Of a DNA stretch of 64,000 nucleotides, positions 32,608-41,348 are shown one piece after another. Position 1 is the stretch's first letter; the number at the start of each line of letters is the position of its first letter. The notes beneath the pieces are model-generated. The model saw only the letters and a program-made list of their open reading frames with translations, did not search any database and was not told the origin of the DNA. The stretch spans positions 44,567 through 108,566 of the forward strand of contig CAZKQB010000003.1 of NCBI GenBank assembly GCA_964554795.1, given 5' to 3'. This stretch comes from SFHK01 sp964554795 (GTDB taxonomy: Bacteria > Bacillota > Clostridia > Christensenellales > Aristaeellaceae). Position numbers and translations under genes: made by a program.

Positions 32608-34068
32608 GTGAAGATGAAGAGATTTCTGCTGTTTCTGCTTGCCGCACTGATGGCTGCATCCTGCCTTGCCGGTGTTTCTGAGACGGCGGGTACGTCGAAC
32701 TATATTTACGATCCACATGAGCGGGCTGTGCCGGTGCCGCCTGCCTACACGCATTCGCGCACGTATATGGCCTCGGATTTTGAAGAGCTGAAGAGCCTGA
32801 AATCCATGCAGTCTGCGTGCGTGAAGAGCGGCCGCATTTATGTTTCCTGCACCAACCAGATCGTCATTTTCGACGAGAATTTTCACGTGCTCTACGCTGC
32901 GGATTCGTATACGGGGCTTGACGGCCGCTCGGCGAGCTTTGATAGCAACGTAGGCATATTCGCAACGGATGCGGGCGAGTACTACGTATGCGAGCCGAAC
33001 CGGAGCCGGATTCTTCACTTTGGCTCCGACAACCAGCTTCTGCGTGTGCTGGACGACCCGGAAATCACGGGTGTTGACGCGTCTGTAAAGTACCGTCCCA
33101 CGCAGATGGCGGTTGACGACGCGGGACGCATGTTCGTGGTTGCAAAGGGCATGTACGAGGGCATCGTTGAGCTGGATGCCGACGGAAAATTTACGAATTT
33201 CTACGGCGTGAACGACGTGAGTGTAAACCTGTGGAATCTTTTATGGCGCAAGCTTTCAACCGAGGCGCAGCGCAGCAAGCAGTCTCTTTGGCTGCCGACG
33301 GACTTTACAAACCTGTGTATCGACAAGGAGGGCTTTATCTTCGCGACCGTTCAGTCGGCGTCGGCGGCGGAATCCGTCATGCGCCTGAACGCGAAGGGAG
33401 ACAACATTCTGCGCGTTGACGAGCACGATCCCTACCCCAGAGGCGACCTGTGGCTGAACCAGGGAACCTCGACGGGTGCGCCGGTTGGCTCAAGCGAATT
33501 TGTTGCGGTTGATACGAATGACTACGGCATGTATATGTGCCTTGATATTACGAGAAACCGCGTATTCGCCTACAATGAGGACGGAAAGCTACTGTTCATA
33601 TTCGGCGGCCCCGGAAACCGGAAGGGCTATTTCAGAGGGCCTGTGGATGTGGATTTTGTGGGCGACAGTATTATGGTGCTGGATTCCACGGCGGAGAGCA
33701 TTGAGCTGTTTACGCCGACCGCGTACGGCCAGGCTCTTCTGAACGCGGTAAAGGCGCAGTACGACTACGACTATACGGTCGCCGAAAGCGATTGGAGAGA
33801 GGCGCTGTCCTATAATCAGAATCTGTTCATCGCGTATTCCGGCATCGGCCGCGCAATGCTGCGCAGGGGAGACGCGAAGGGCGCGCTTGAGTATCTGGAG
33901 CGCGGCGACGACCGCAAGTATTACTCGAAGGCGCTTGAAAAGGTTCGAAACGAGACGCTCAAGGAATATATGATTCCCTGTATATTGGCGCTGGTCGGAT
34001 TGGGTATAACGGTCAAGGTCGTAAAGGGTGTGCGGAGAGGCGTCAGGAAAAGGAGGCGGGAGGTATGA
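32608..34068 (+). CDS. Membrane-tethered NHL-type beta-propeller protein
   Basis: 486 aa from GTG 32608 (AGGAG 7 nt upstream; ATG 32614 also possible). A signal peptide (FLLFLLAALMAASCLAG) precedes a beta-propeller of NHL-like blades with recurring D-x-x-G-x-(I/M/L)-(F/Y)-V units: VDDAGRMFVVAKGMYEGI, IDKEGFIFATVQ, YNEDGKLLFIFGG. About 60 residues of TPR-like helices follow (ALSYNQNLFIAYSGIGRAML), then a C-terminal membrane helix (MIPCILALVGLGITVKVV) and a basic tail. The bulk is outside the cell. It recurs in this kind of locus with YIP1 and DUF5696 genes; its role may be glycan holding or scaffolding. The next gene overlaps by 4 nt. Confidence 0.82.
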   Translation: MKMKRFLLFLLAALMAASCLAGVSETAGTSNYIYDPHERAVPVPPAYTHSRTYMASDFEELKSLKSMQSACVKSGRIYVSCTNQIVIFDENFHVLYAADSYTGLDGRSASFDSNVGIFATDAGEYYVCEPNRSRILHFGSDNQLLRVLDDPEITGVDASVKYRPTQMAVDDAGRMFVVAKGMYEGIVELDADGKFTNFYGVNDVSVNLWNLLWRKLSTEAQRSKQSLWLPTDFTNLCIDKEGFIFATVQSASAAESVMRLNAKGDNILRVDEHDPYPRGDLWLNQGTSTGAPVGSSEFVAVDTNDYGMYMCLDITRNRVFAYNEDGKLLFIFGGPGNRKGYFRGPVDVDFVGDSIMVLDSTAESIELFTPTAYGQALLNAVKAQYDYDYTVAESDWREALSYNQNLFIAYSGIGRAMLRRGDAKGALEYLERGDDRKYYSKALEKVRNETLKEYMIPCILALVGLGITVKVVKGVRRGVRKRRREV

Positions 34069-34703
34069 AGCTGCTGAGCAAAGTAGACAATGCATGCCGC
34101 AGGTTTCCTGCGCGCGTTCTCGGCCATCCCTTCAAGGCGTTTGATGAAATGCGCAACGCAAATGCCGGCAGCCTTGGCTTTTGCCTGTTTGTGCTATTGC
34201 TCAGTTGCGTGCTGAACGTACTGGAATACGTGTATACCGGCTTTCTGAACAACAGCAACGATATTTATCGCATATCGACGCTGTATCTGATGCTGGTGAC
34301 GGCATTTCCCGTGCTGCTGTTTGTGACCGGAAACTGGTCGGTTACAACGCTCATGAACGGCAAGGGTCGGTATGTGGATATCTTTATGGCGACGATGTAT
34401 GCGCTGTATCCGTATTGCCTGATCAGAATTGTCTCGTTGGTGCTTTCCAACGTTTTGCTGCTTGACGAGATGAGCATCATAAGCGCACTGGGAGGCATTG
34501 GTATTGCGCTGTTCGTGTTCTATCTGTTCATAGGCTTGGTTGTTATTCATGATTACAGCTTCTCGCAGGGCATCGGAATGGTATTGCTGACGCTGTTTGC
34601 GGTACTCGTCATTGTATTCATACTGATGTTGGGCTTTTCGCTGTCCGCGGACGTGTGGGACTTCTTCCGCACGGTATGGCGCGAGCTACAGCTGAAAATG
34701 TAA
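34065..34703 (+). CDS. YIP1 family membrane protein
   Basis: A 212-aa membrane protein with about five helices. The N-terminus (FPARVLGHPFKAFDEMRN) is the usual cytoplasmic lead of bacterial Yip1-domain proteins. The core has a GNW (VTGNWSVTTLMNGKG) turn and ATMYALYPYCLI between helices. ATG 34065 overlaps the propeller gene stop (ATGA), so the two proteins are made together and may form a complex. Function in bacteria is unknown. Confidence 0.82.
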   Translation: MKLLSKVDNACRRFPARVLGHPFKAFDEMRNANAGSLGFCLFVLLLSCVLNVLEYVYTGFLNNSNDIYRISTLYLMLVTAFPVLLFVTGNWSVTTLMNGKGRYVDIFMATMYALYPYCLIRIVSLVLSNVLLLDEMSIISALGGIGIALFVFYLFIGLVVIHDYSFSQGIGMVLLTLFAVLVIVFILMLGFSLSADVWDFFRTVWRELQLKM

Positions 34704-34713
34704 GGAGGCGCTT

Positions 34714-37173
34714 ATGAGAAAACTGATCGTGATGCTGGCGCTCCTGTCTCTCGTGCTCGCATGCGTCGGCGGGATTTCAGAGGAAACGGATGACTTCCGG
34801 CTGTGCGCGGATAGCGGCGAGCTGAAGCTTTATATTAATGAAGAAACGCTTGAGCTGCGCGTGGAGGAAAGCGCAAGCGGTCGCATTCACGCGACGAAGA
34901 TCATGGATGGCCAGGGCGGAAACAAAACCACGAAGAATGCGCAAAAGAGCAATTTGCGCGTGTACTATGTGGTGAATGAATTTGTCGGCACGAGCAACTC
35001 CATGGACAGCTATCCGATGTCGGTCAGCTATTCGGAATACCAGATCGAATACATTGAAGGCGGCGTTGAGGTGCGCTATACGATCGGCGACAAGACGATC
35101 AGTGTGGAAGACCTGCCCAAGATGGTTCCGGTCGAAAAGTATTATGAAAAGCTGCTTCCGAACTGGAGCGAGAGAGACGACAAGGCGTTTCGCGAGTTTT
35201 ACCGCGTGTCCCAGAACACGATGTGGGTGCGCACGGACGATGGCAATATCGGAAAGGTAAAGCTTCAGAATCTGTACAAGCTGTTTTATGAGGTTGGTAC
35301 GTATACGAAGGAGGATCTGGAGGAGGATAACGCCGCCTTCGGCTACGAGCTTACGAAGATCAACCCGAAGATCGAGATTACCGTGCGGTTCACGCTGGAT
35401 GGAAGCGACCTTCTGGTCAGTGTGCCCTGCGACTCGATCGAGTTTACTGATGGAAATCCGGTTACGCGCATCGACCTGCTTCCGTACTTCATGTCTGCGG
35501 GCGTGGAGGATGAGGGATATATGTTCGTGCCGGACGGCAGCGGCAGTCTGATCTACTTAAACAACGGCAAGCTGTCCGCGCTTTCGTACAACGATACCGT
35601 ATATGGAAGCGATGTGCTCAGAAACACGAATACGTACAAGCCTGAGTCGGAGTCGATTCGCATGCCTGTATACGGGATGAAAACGCAGGACGGCGCGATG
35701 CTCGCGATCATCGAAAAGGGCGCGGAGCTTTCGGGGCTGTACGCCGACATTTCGGGGCGAAGCGATTCGTATAACCGCGTTTATTCGTATTTCATGCTGC
35801 GCGATATTGAGTTTGTGTCCCTGATCAACTCAGGCTCCGGCAGCACGCCGCGCTACCCGGACGACGTGTACGACGGTGAGATCGTCGTAAGATACAAATT
35901 TCTGAGCGGCGATTCAGCAAGCTATACGGGAATGGCGCATGCCTACCGCGAGTATCTGCTTTCACGCGGAATGCTGAACGAGAGTGAAGCGCCGCAGGAG
36001 GCTCCCTTCTTTGTTGAGCTGATTGGCGCAGTTCGAAAGACGAAGTTCTTTGCGGGCATTCCGTACAAATCCACCGTTGCAGCCACGACGGTTTCACAGG
36101 CCTCTGAAATTGTGGATGCGGTCGTCAATGCCGGAGTGAAGAACCCTGTGGTGCTGCTCGACGGATTTTTGAAGGGCGGCGTAAAGCATAAGTCGCTGGC
36201 CGATGTCGGCGTTGAATCTGCCGTAGGCAGCGTACGGGAGCTGAACGCGCTTACCGAAAAGACGGAGGCGCTTGGCGGAAGCGTGTACCTTACGGTGAAT
36301 GCCGAGAAGGTATACACCACAGAGGACTTTAGAAAATCGTCGCAGGCTTCTCGTCGCATAGACAATTTTACGGCGAGCATTACAACCTATGGCGAGCCGG
36401 TACTCTCGGAGCAGGCAGGCTATGTAGATAGCTTCTACGTTTCTCCTGCTTATCTGGGAACCTACGTCGAACGGTTTATCAAATCGCTCGAAAAGGAAAA
36501 GCTTGAGCTTACGGGACTGGCAGTTGACGATCTGGGCAATCTGCTCGTGGGAGACTACCGGAACAAAGCGAACATCAGCCGCGTGCATGCGACGGAGACG
36601 GCGAAGCAGGCGCTGGATACGCTCGCAAGAGCGGGAGGACTTGTGCTGAACGCGCCGAACGACTACGCGCTGGCGCATGCGGAAATGATTTATAATCTTC
36701 CGAGCGGCAACAATGACCACAAGGTCGAGGACGTTTCCATTCCGTTCATGCAGCTGGTGCTCGAGGGAACCAGTGTGTATACGACGCGAGCGTGGAATGA
36801 AACCGCGTTTGACGGCATTCGCACCGAGCTTTTGTACGCAGTCGAGAGCAAGTCAACGCCGCATTTCCGTTTGTCGTATGAGGATGAAACCGTGTATCTG
36901 CATACCGAGGATTACGACTCGCAGGAGAACTTCATGACGCGCTACGACCGGTGGCTGGACGACATCGAATATGTCGCAGCGCGCTACGGAGCGTTTTGGA
37001 GCGTGGTTGCGGACGAACGCATTGTGGAGCACGAAATCCTGTCCTCTGCTGTCAGACGAATCCGTTACACGGGCGATGTGACCGTGTATGTCAACTATGG
37101 AACCTCGGACGCGCTGGAGGATGGAGTCACGGTGCCCGCACAGGACTTTGTGATAATTGGAGGCGCAGAATGA
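34714..37173 (+). CDS. DUF5696 family secreted protein (glycosidase-like)
   Basis: 819 aa with signal peptide (KLIVMLALLSLVLACVGGI). The first 400 residues are beta-rich and contain EDEGYMFVPDGSGSLIYLNNG, the DUF5696 hallmark. Residues about 430-760 look like a TIM barrel: repeated strand-helix units with NPVVLLDGFLKGG, GGSVYLTVNAEKVY, LTGLAVDDLGNLL and GGLVLNAPNDYALAH. Asp pairs such as VDDLG at a strand end are candidate catalytic residues, but no characterised family could be fixed. It probably acts on the glycan that the two transporters import. AAGGAGG lies before ATG 34714; the next gene overlaps by 4 nt. Confidence 0.83.
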   Translation: MRKLIVMLALLSLVLACVGGISEETDDFRLCADSGELKLYINEETLELRVEESASGRIHATKIMDGQGGNKTTKNAQKSNLRVYYVVNEFVGTSNSMDSYPMSVSYSEYQIEYIEGGVEVRYTIGDKTISVEDLPKMVPVEKYYEKLLPNWSERDDKAFREFYRVSQNTMWVRTDDGNIGKVKLQNLYKLFYEVGTYTKEDLEEDNAAFGYELTKINPKIEITVRFTLDGSDLLVSVPCDSIEFTDGNPVTRIDLLPYFMSAGVEDEGYMFVPDGSGSLIYLNNGKLSALSYNDTVYGSDVLRNTNTYKPESESIRMPVYGMKTQDGAMLAIIEKGAELSGLYADISGRSDSYNRVYSYFMLRDIEFVSLINSGSGSTPRYPDDVYDGEIVVRYKFLSGDSASYTGMAHAYREYLLSRGMLNESEAPQEAPFFVELIGAVRKTKFFAGIPYKSTVAATTVSQASEIVDAVVNAGVKNPVVLLDGFLKGGVKHKSLADVGVESAVGSVRELNALTEKTEALGGSVYLTVNAEKVYTTEDFRKSSQASRRIDNFTASITTYGEPVLSEQAGYVDSFYVSPAYLGTYVERFIKSLEKEKLELTGLAVDDLGNLLVGDYRNKANISRVHATETAKQALDTLARAGGLVLNAPNDYALAHAEMIYNLPSGNNDHKVEDVSIPFMQLVLEGTSVYTTRAWNETAFDGIRTELLYAVESKSTPHFRLSYEDETVYLHTEDYDSQENFMTRYDRWLDDIEYVAARYGAFWSVVADERIVEHEILSSAVRRIRYTGDVTVYVNYGTSDALEDGVTVPAQDFVIIGGAE

Positions 37174-38240
37174 GTCATACAAAAAGGGATCCGCTGAAGG
37201 CGATAGGAATTGTGCTGCTCGTGGCTGCGCTTGGCGGGTTGGCGGCGGCAATATGGTTGAATGCCGTAGGGAGCTATCCGCTGGGTGCGAACAGCTGGAT
37301 CGCGGCGGTTGCGATTGGCGTTCTGCTGATTGCAGGCATTGTGCTTTGCTTCAGAGACGTCTATGCAAAGATGTCCTTTTCGAAGAAAACAGGCATGTGG
37401 GGAGTCATTTTCCTGCTGCCGTGGCTTCTGGGCTTTGTGCTGTTCTTTCTGGTGCCCATGCTTCAGGAGATCCGCTACAGCTTCGAGGACGTGTCGATTA
37501 ACCCAACCGGTGGCCTGAACGAGGTATTTGTGCAGCTTGACAATTTCAGGTACATTCTGCTTGAGCATCCCACGTTTGTGAGAGACCTTGCGGAAACCGT
37601 ACTGGAGGTTGTGCTCTATACCGCGCTGATCATCGTGTTTTCACTCCTGTGTGCAATCCTGCTGAACGGAAAGTTCTTTGGCAGAAGCATTGCTCGCGGC
37701 ATCTTCTTTATTCCCATCGTTATGGCGACGGGTCTGATGATCGAGCGCGTTTCGAACACGGCAGGCATTCTCATGGCGCAGTCACAGGACCAGAACGTTT
37801 ACGGCGCTGCGGTGATTTCGAAGCTGCTGTTCTCGCTGGGCGTCGGAAACGGCGTAGTCAGTTATCTGGAGACTGCTGTGAACGACATATTCGACGTCGT
37901 ATCGCGTTCCGGCATTCAGATTCTGATCTTCTTAGCTGCGCTGCAGGGCATACCGACGCAGCTGTATGAGGTCGCAAAGATTGAGGGTGCGACCGGATAC
38001 GAAACCTTCTGGAAGGTCACTGTAGTGATGGTTTCCCCAATGCTGCTTACGTGTACGCTGTATACGATCAGCGACCTGTTCCTTCGGAGCGACCTTGCCG
38101 AGACGTTTCAGGATATCGCATTCAGACAGGGACGCTATGGACAGAGTGCCGCTATGAGCACGTTCTTCCTGCTCGTTGTGGTGCTGGTGCTGGCCATGTA
38201 CATACTTCCGCTCAGAAAGGCGGTGTTCTACTATGACTGA
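37170..38240 (+). CDS. Sugar ABC transporter permease (MalF type) with extra N-terminal helices
   Basis: 356 aa from ATG 37170, which overlaps the DUF5696 stop (ATGA). Two additional helices (residues about 10-60) precede the normal six. The EAA loop is QLYEVAKIEGATGYETFWKVTVVMVSP. This is the second MalF-like permease of the locus, with no binding protein directly beside it, so it may use one of the two upstream. It pairs with the following gene. Confidence 0.92.
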   Translation: MSHTKRDPLKAIGIVLLVAALGGLAAAIWLNAVGSYPLGANSWIAAVAIGVLLIAGIVLCFRDVYAKMSFSKKTGMWGVIFLLPWLLGFVLFFLVPMLQEIRYSFEDVSINPTGGLNEVFVQLDNFRYILLEHPTFVRDLAETVLEVVLYTALIIVFSLLCAILLNGKFFGRSIARGIFFIPIVMATGLMIERVSNTAGILMAQSQDQNVYGAAVISKLLFSLGVGNGVVSYLETAVNDIFDVVSRSGIQILIFLAALQGIPTQLYEVAKIEGATGYETFWKVTVVMVSPMLLTCTLYTISDLFLRSDLAETFQDIAFRQGRYGQSAAMSTFFLLVVVLVLAMYILPLRKAVFYYD

Positions 38241-39234
38241 TCACGGAAGGAAACGCAAACGGATGACGGTCGGAAAAGCCCAGAAGCTGGTAAAATCCAT
38301 CATATTGGGCGTGCTCAGATATGTGTTGCTTATATGCCTGGCGTATTTGATTCTTGCACCGATTCTTTCCAACATAAAGACCGCCTTCACTCATCCGGCA
38401 GATCTTGGATTGAAATCTTCCGTATGGATTCCGAATCGGTTCAGTCTTCAGAACATTCACGTTGCGTCCATGATTCTGAACTACTCCCACGTGCTGCCGG
38501 TTACGTTCTTCTATACGCTGGTGCTGATGGTGCTGCAGGTAATCTGCACGCTGCTTGCAGGCTATTCGTTCGCGAGGCTGAAGTTTCGCGGACAGGGTCT
38601 CATATTCATTTGTGTAATCGCGACCATCGTGGTGCCGTCGCAGGTCATCATGCTGCCGCAGTACCTGTACTTCCGCGATTTCAGACTGTTTGGCCTGATT
38701 CCGCTGTTTAACCAGGGCAAGGGCCTGAACATGCTCAACAAGCCGGCGGTAATTTATCTGCTTTCTGCGCTGGGCATGGGCTTGAAAAGCGGCCTCTACA
38801 TCTACATCTTCAGGCAGACCTTCCGCGGTCTTCCCCGCGAACTGGAGCAGGCAGCCTATGTAGACGGTGCAGGCTTTATTCGAACGTTCACAAGCATCGT
38901 CCTGCCTTCCGCAGGACCGGGCCTGATTACGGTTGGTACGCTGTCCTTTGTGTGGAACTGGAATGATACGTCGTTTCTGTCGTGGTTCGATCCGCAGAAC
39001 GCCGACAACCTGATGTTCATGTACGTAAAGCGCACCGCAAGCATGGAGCAGGCGCTGAACAGCATCAGTTCAAAGGTGCCCGGCACCTATACCTTCCTCA
39101 CAAAAGATACGCTATATCAGAGCGCGGAAGCGAAAACCTGCGCCCTCTTCGTGCTGGTCCCCCTGATTCTGCTGTACCTGATCGTCCAGCGTCGCTTCGT
39201 GCAGGGTGTCGAGCGAAGCGGAATTGTCGGCTAA
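38233..39234 (+). CDS. Sugar ABC transporter permease (MalG type)
   Basis: 333 aa from ATG 38233, overlapping the preceding gene by 8 nt. A basic N-terminus (HGRKRKRMTVGKAQKL) precedes six helices. The ATPase-contact loop reads ELEQAAYVDGAGFIRTFTSIVLPSAGP. A long loop before the last helix (KRTASMEQALNSISSKVPGT) is larger than in the first MalG-like protein. It is the last gene of the locus, before a terminator. Confidence 0.92.
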   Translation: MTDHGRKRKRMTVGKAQKLVKSIILGVLRYVLLICLAYLILAPILSNIKTAFTHPADLGLKSSVWIPNRFSLQNIHVASMILNYSHVLPVTFFYTLVLMVLQVICTLLAGYSFARLKFRGQGLIFICVIATIVVPSQVIMLPQYLYFRDFRLFGLIPLFNQGKGLNMLNKPAVIYLLSALGMGLKSGLYIYIFRQTFRGLPRELEQAAYVDGAGFIRTFTSIVLPSAGPGLITVGTLSFVWNWNDTSFLSWFDPQNADNLMFMYVKRTASMEQALNSISSKVPGTYTFLTKDTLYQSAEAKTCALFVLVPLILLYLIVQRRFVQGVERSGIVG

Positions 39235-39389
39235 GTCTTCCGCAACGCCCTCCTGCCAGAGCCTGGACAAGCGATTCGATGCATTGCATGTGCAGCGAAA
39301 CGGCGAATGCAGGAAAACGCAGGAGAATCCACGAGACGAAAGCGATACCGAGAGTAGCTTCGGCTGCGCCGGTGAACAAGAACGCTTTT

Positions 39390-39425
39390 CCCCGCTTCCC
39401 TTTTCCGGGAGGCGGGGATTGTTTT
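39390..39425 (+). terminator. Terminator of the sugar-uptake locus
   Basis: An 11-bp stem (39390-39400 with 39407-39417, one G-U) followed by ATTGTTTT. The 411-nt gap 39235-39645 holds only this and the promoter below; no gene is seen. Confidence 0.85.
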
Positions 39426-39550
39426 GCGCGCTTTTGTGCCCTTGCTTGGGGAAGGAGTATAGGCGATGCATGGGTCTTTGCGCCGGAATGACGCATCCGT
39501 CCAGCTTCACAGGTCGGCGAAGGGAGCGTTATTTGTATAAGCGGTGGATT

Positions 39551-39580
39551 TTTTCACGAGGTTATGCTATGATATAAAAT
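39551..39580 (+). promoter_or_regulatory. Possible promoter of the LytTR regulator gene
   Basis: TTTTCA (39551-39556), then overlapping TATAAA/TAAAAT (39573-39580) with 16-18 nt spacing, 65 nt before the start codon. Confidence 0.4.
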
Positions 39581-39645
39581 AGAAGTACTGTGCCCGGAAT
39601 CGGTTTCGGTCGAGCTTACGCCGAAAATGCAAAGGTGATGAGAGC

Positions 39646-40344
39646 ATGAACTATAAAATTGCAATCTGCGACGATTGCGATGCAGACAGACAGTATGTTT
39701 TGTGCATGGTGGAGCGCTGGGCGGCATCTGCCGGTCACGCGGTGCATGCCGACACCTTTGCCTCTGCAGAGAGCTTTTTGTTCCACTACGGCGAAGAGAG
39801 CGACTACGATATCCTGCTTCTGGACATTGAAATGGGAGCAATGGATGGTGTAACGATGGCGAAGCGGCTTCGCAGGGAAAACGACACCGTACAAATCGTT
39901 TTTATTACGGGATACTCCGATTATATCTCAGAGGGATACGAGGTGGCGGCACTCCACTATCTGATGAAGCCGGTCAAGGAAGAAAAGCTCTGCGCGGTGC
40001 TCGATCGAGCCGCAGAAAAGCTTTTCAAGAATGAAAGGAGCCTGAACCTTGAAAGCGGCGGTGAAATGGTACGCGTGCCGATTTATCAGATTCGATATGC
40101 GGATGTGCTTGGAAACTACGTTACGATACACGCTTTGTTCAACGTTACGGTGAAAATGACGCTGGGCGAGCTTGAAAAGCAGCTTGACGAGCGTTTTTAC
40201 CGCGTGGGACGCTCTGCAATCATTAACCTTACGCAAATCAGCCGGGTAACCAGAACGGAAATCAGGCTCAGCGACGGAACCGTTATCCCACTTCCGCGAG
40301 GGGCATACGATGGAATCAACCGTGCGATCATCCAGCATACGTAG
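39646..40344 (+). CDS. LytTR-family response regulator
   Basis: 232 aa. The receiver domain (CDDCDADR acidic patch, phospho-acceptor Asp60 in LLLDIEMGAMDG, FITGYSD, Lys in HYLMKPVKEEKL) is joined to a LytTR DNA-binding domain (residues about 130-230: VPIYQIRYADVLGNYVTIHA, FYRVGRSAIINLTQIS, LPRGAYDGI). LytTR regulators bind pairs of short direct repeats about 21-22 bp apart, and exactly such a pair lies before the exporter genes at 41251-41290. It works with the GHKL kinase downstream. Confidence 0.93.
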   Translation: MNYKIAICDDCDADRQYVLCMVERWAASAGHAVHADTFASAESFLFHYGEESDYDILLLDIEMGAMDGVTMAKRLRRENDTVQIVFITGYSDYISEGYEVAALHYLMKPVKEEKLCAVLDRAAEKLFKNERSLNLESGGEMVRVPIYQIRYADVLGNYVTIHALFNVTVKMTLGELEKQLDERFYRVGRSAIINLTQISRVTRTEIRLSDGTVIPLPRGAYDGINRAIIQHT

Positions 40345-40383
40345 GAGCCGAACCTATAAACTGCGAGGAAATAGAGCGGAGAT

Positions 40384-40415
40384 AGTCAGCTCGGGGAGGT
40401 CTTTTCGAGCTGGCT
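40384..40415 (+). other. Hairpin enclosing a ribosome-site-like sequence
   Basis: A 10-bp stem (40384-40393 with 40406-40415, one G-U) with GGGGAGGT in its loop, in the 238-nt gap between regulator and kinase. It may control translation of what follows. Confidence 0.4.
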
Positions 40416-40424
40416 ACTGCCGAC

Positions 40425-40526
40425 ATGCTGGCGAAAAGCGCAGCCTCTATCGCCATGCCTGAGAAGCCGAGCTTTCGCAGGGAGGGAATGCGGCGAAGGG
40501 CTATCTGGCATGAAGGGCCGGGCTGA
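40425..40526 (+). CDS. Possible 33-aa peptide between regulator and kinase
   Basis: ATG 40425 to TGA 40524-40526 encodes MLAKSAASIAMPEKPSF then a basic tail. The frame continues upstream to about CTG 40410 behind GGGGAGG. Location between a LytTR regulator and a GHKL kinase is where AgrD-type signal precursors occur, and AKSAAS plus PEKP is mildly reminiscent of them, but the Cys needed for a thiolactone is absent and no AgrB is present. It may be a relic or chance. Confidence 0.2.
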   Translation: MLAKSAASIAMPEKPSFRREGMRRRAIWHEGPG

Positions 40527-40582
40527 CCAGCAACCCTCATAGACTTCTACAGGGATCGATGAACAGAGGACGGAGAGGAAAA

Positions 40583-41245
40583 ATGGCTTTGTTTTCGAAG
40601 AGAGCAGAAAAGCAGATTGCCTCCTATCAGCAGGAGCTGATTGAAACGCATTACCGGGAGGTCGATAATATGTATCGTCAGATCCGCGGTTGGCGACACG
40701 ACTATCGAAACCACATACAGACAATGAAGGCCTATGCGGCCTCCGGAAATTGGAGCGCCATCAAAAAGTATCTTGACCTGCTTGATGAGGATCTTACAAC
40801 CGTTGACACGGTTATAAAGACTGGAAATCCAATGACCGACGCAATATTGAACTCAAAAATCTCACTGGCAAAGGCGAAGGGAATTGAAATCGTTGCCGAT
40901 GCGCATATTCCCGTTAAGCTGAAATCCTCAGAGATCGATCTTTGCTGTATCCTCGGCAATCTCTTTGACAATGCCATTGAAGCGAGCGTGAAGCTCCCTC
41001 CGGAGCAGCGCGTGATTCGGGTGTATATGGATATGAAGAACACGCAGCTCTACATATCCTTCACCAATTTTACGGCGGGTAAGAAGATGAAAAAGGCAGG
41101 AAAGCTGTTCCGCAGCACGAAGAGCGATGGGCATGGCTTTGGACTCGTTCGCATCGATGCGATTGTGGAGCGGCTGGACGGATACATCAGCTGTAATAGT
41201 GAGGATGGAGCGTTTACGACGGAAATTCTGCTTCCGCAGGTGTGA
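40583..41245 (+). CDS. GHKL sensor histidine kinase without membrane segments
   Basis: 220 aa from ATG 40583 (GGAGAGG 5 nt upstream); ATG 40559 is in frame but without a good site. It begins with a short helix and the phospho-acceptor region YREVDNMYRQIRGWRHDYRNH (His39), then the AgrC/ComD-type ATPase with N box (ILGNLFDNAIEA) and G box (SDGHGFGLVRI). Typical members have several N-terminal helices; here they are missing, so the kinase is cytoplasmic or needs a membrane partner. Such truncated kinases often sit beside ABC exporters that do the sensing, as here. It partners the LytTR regulator. Confidence 0.9.
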   Translation: MALFSKRAEKQIASYQQELIETHYREVDNMYRQIRGWRHDYRNHIQTMKAYAASGNWSAIKKYLDLLDEDLTTVDTVIKTGNPMTDAILNSKISLAKAKGIEIVADAHIPVKLKSSEIDLCCILGNLFDNAIEASVKLPPEQRVIRVYMDMKNTQLYISFTNFTAGKKMKKAGKLFRSTKSDGHGFGLVRIDAIVERLDGYISCNSEDGAFTTEILLPQV

Positions 41246-41250
41246 AATTT

Positions 41251-41309
41251 GCGATTCATCACCCGGAAATGGCGATTCGTCCCCCGAAATCATCCGGGGA
41301 CGGATTTTT
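41251..41309 (+). promoter_or_regulatory. LytTR-type direct repeat operator and exporter promoter region
   Basis: GCGATTCATCACCCGGAAAT (41251-41270) and GCGATTCGTCCCCCGAAAT (41272-41290) are direct repeats 21 bp apart, the arrangement bound by LytTR dimers. Overlapping them, CCCCG (41282-41286) and CGGGG (41295-41299) with a T5 run could terminate the kinase transcript. TATCCT (41314-41319) or TATACA (41321-41326) could be the -10 of an activator-dependent promoter without a -35. Confidence 0.6.
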
Positions 41310-41348
41310 GTGCTATCCTGTATACAGAAGGGACGGTGCTTTTTCGAT

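Noticed and set aside
40425..40526. AgrD-like quorum-sensing peptide
   Set aside because: No Cys for a thiolactone ring and no AgrB gene; kept only as a low-confidence short frame.
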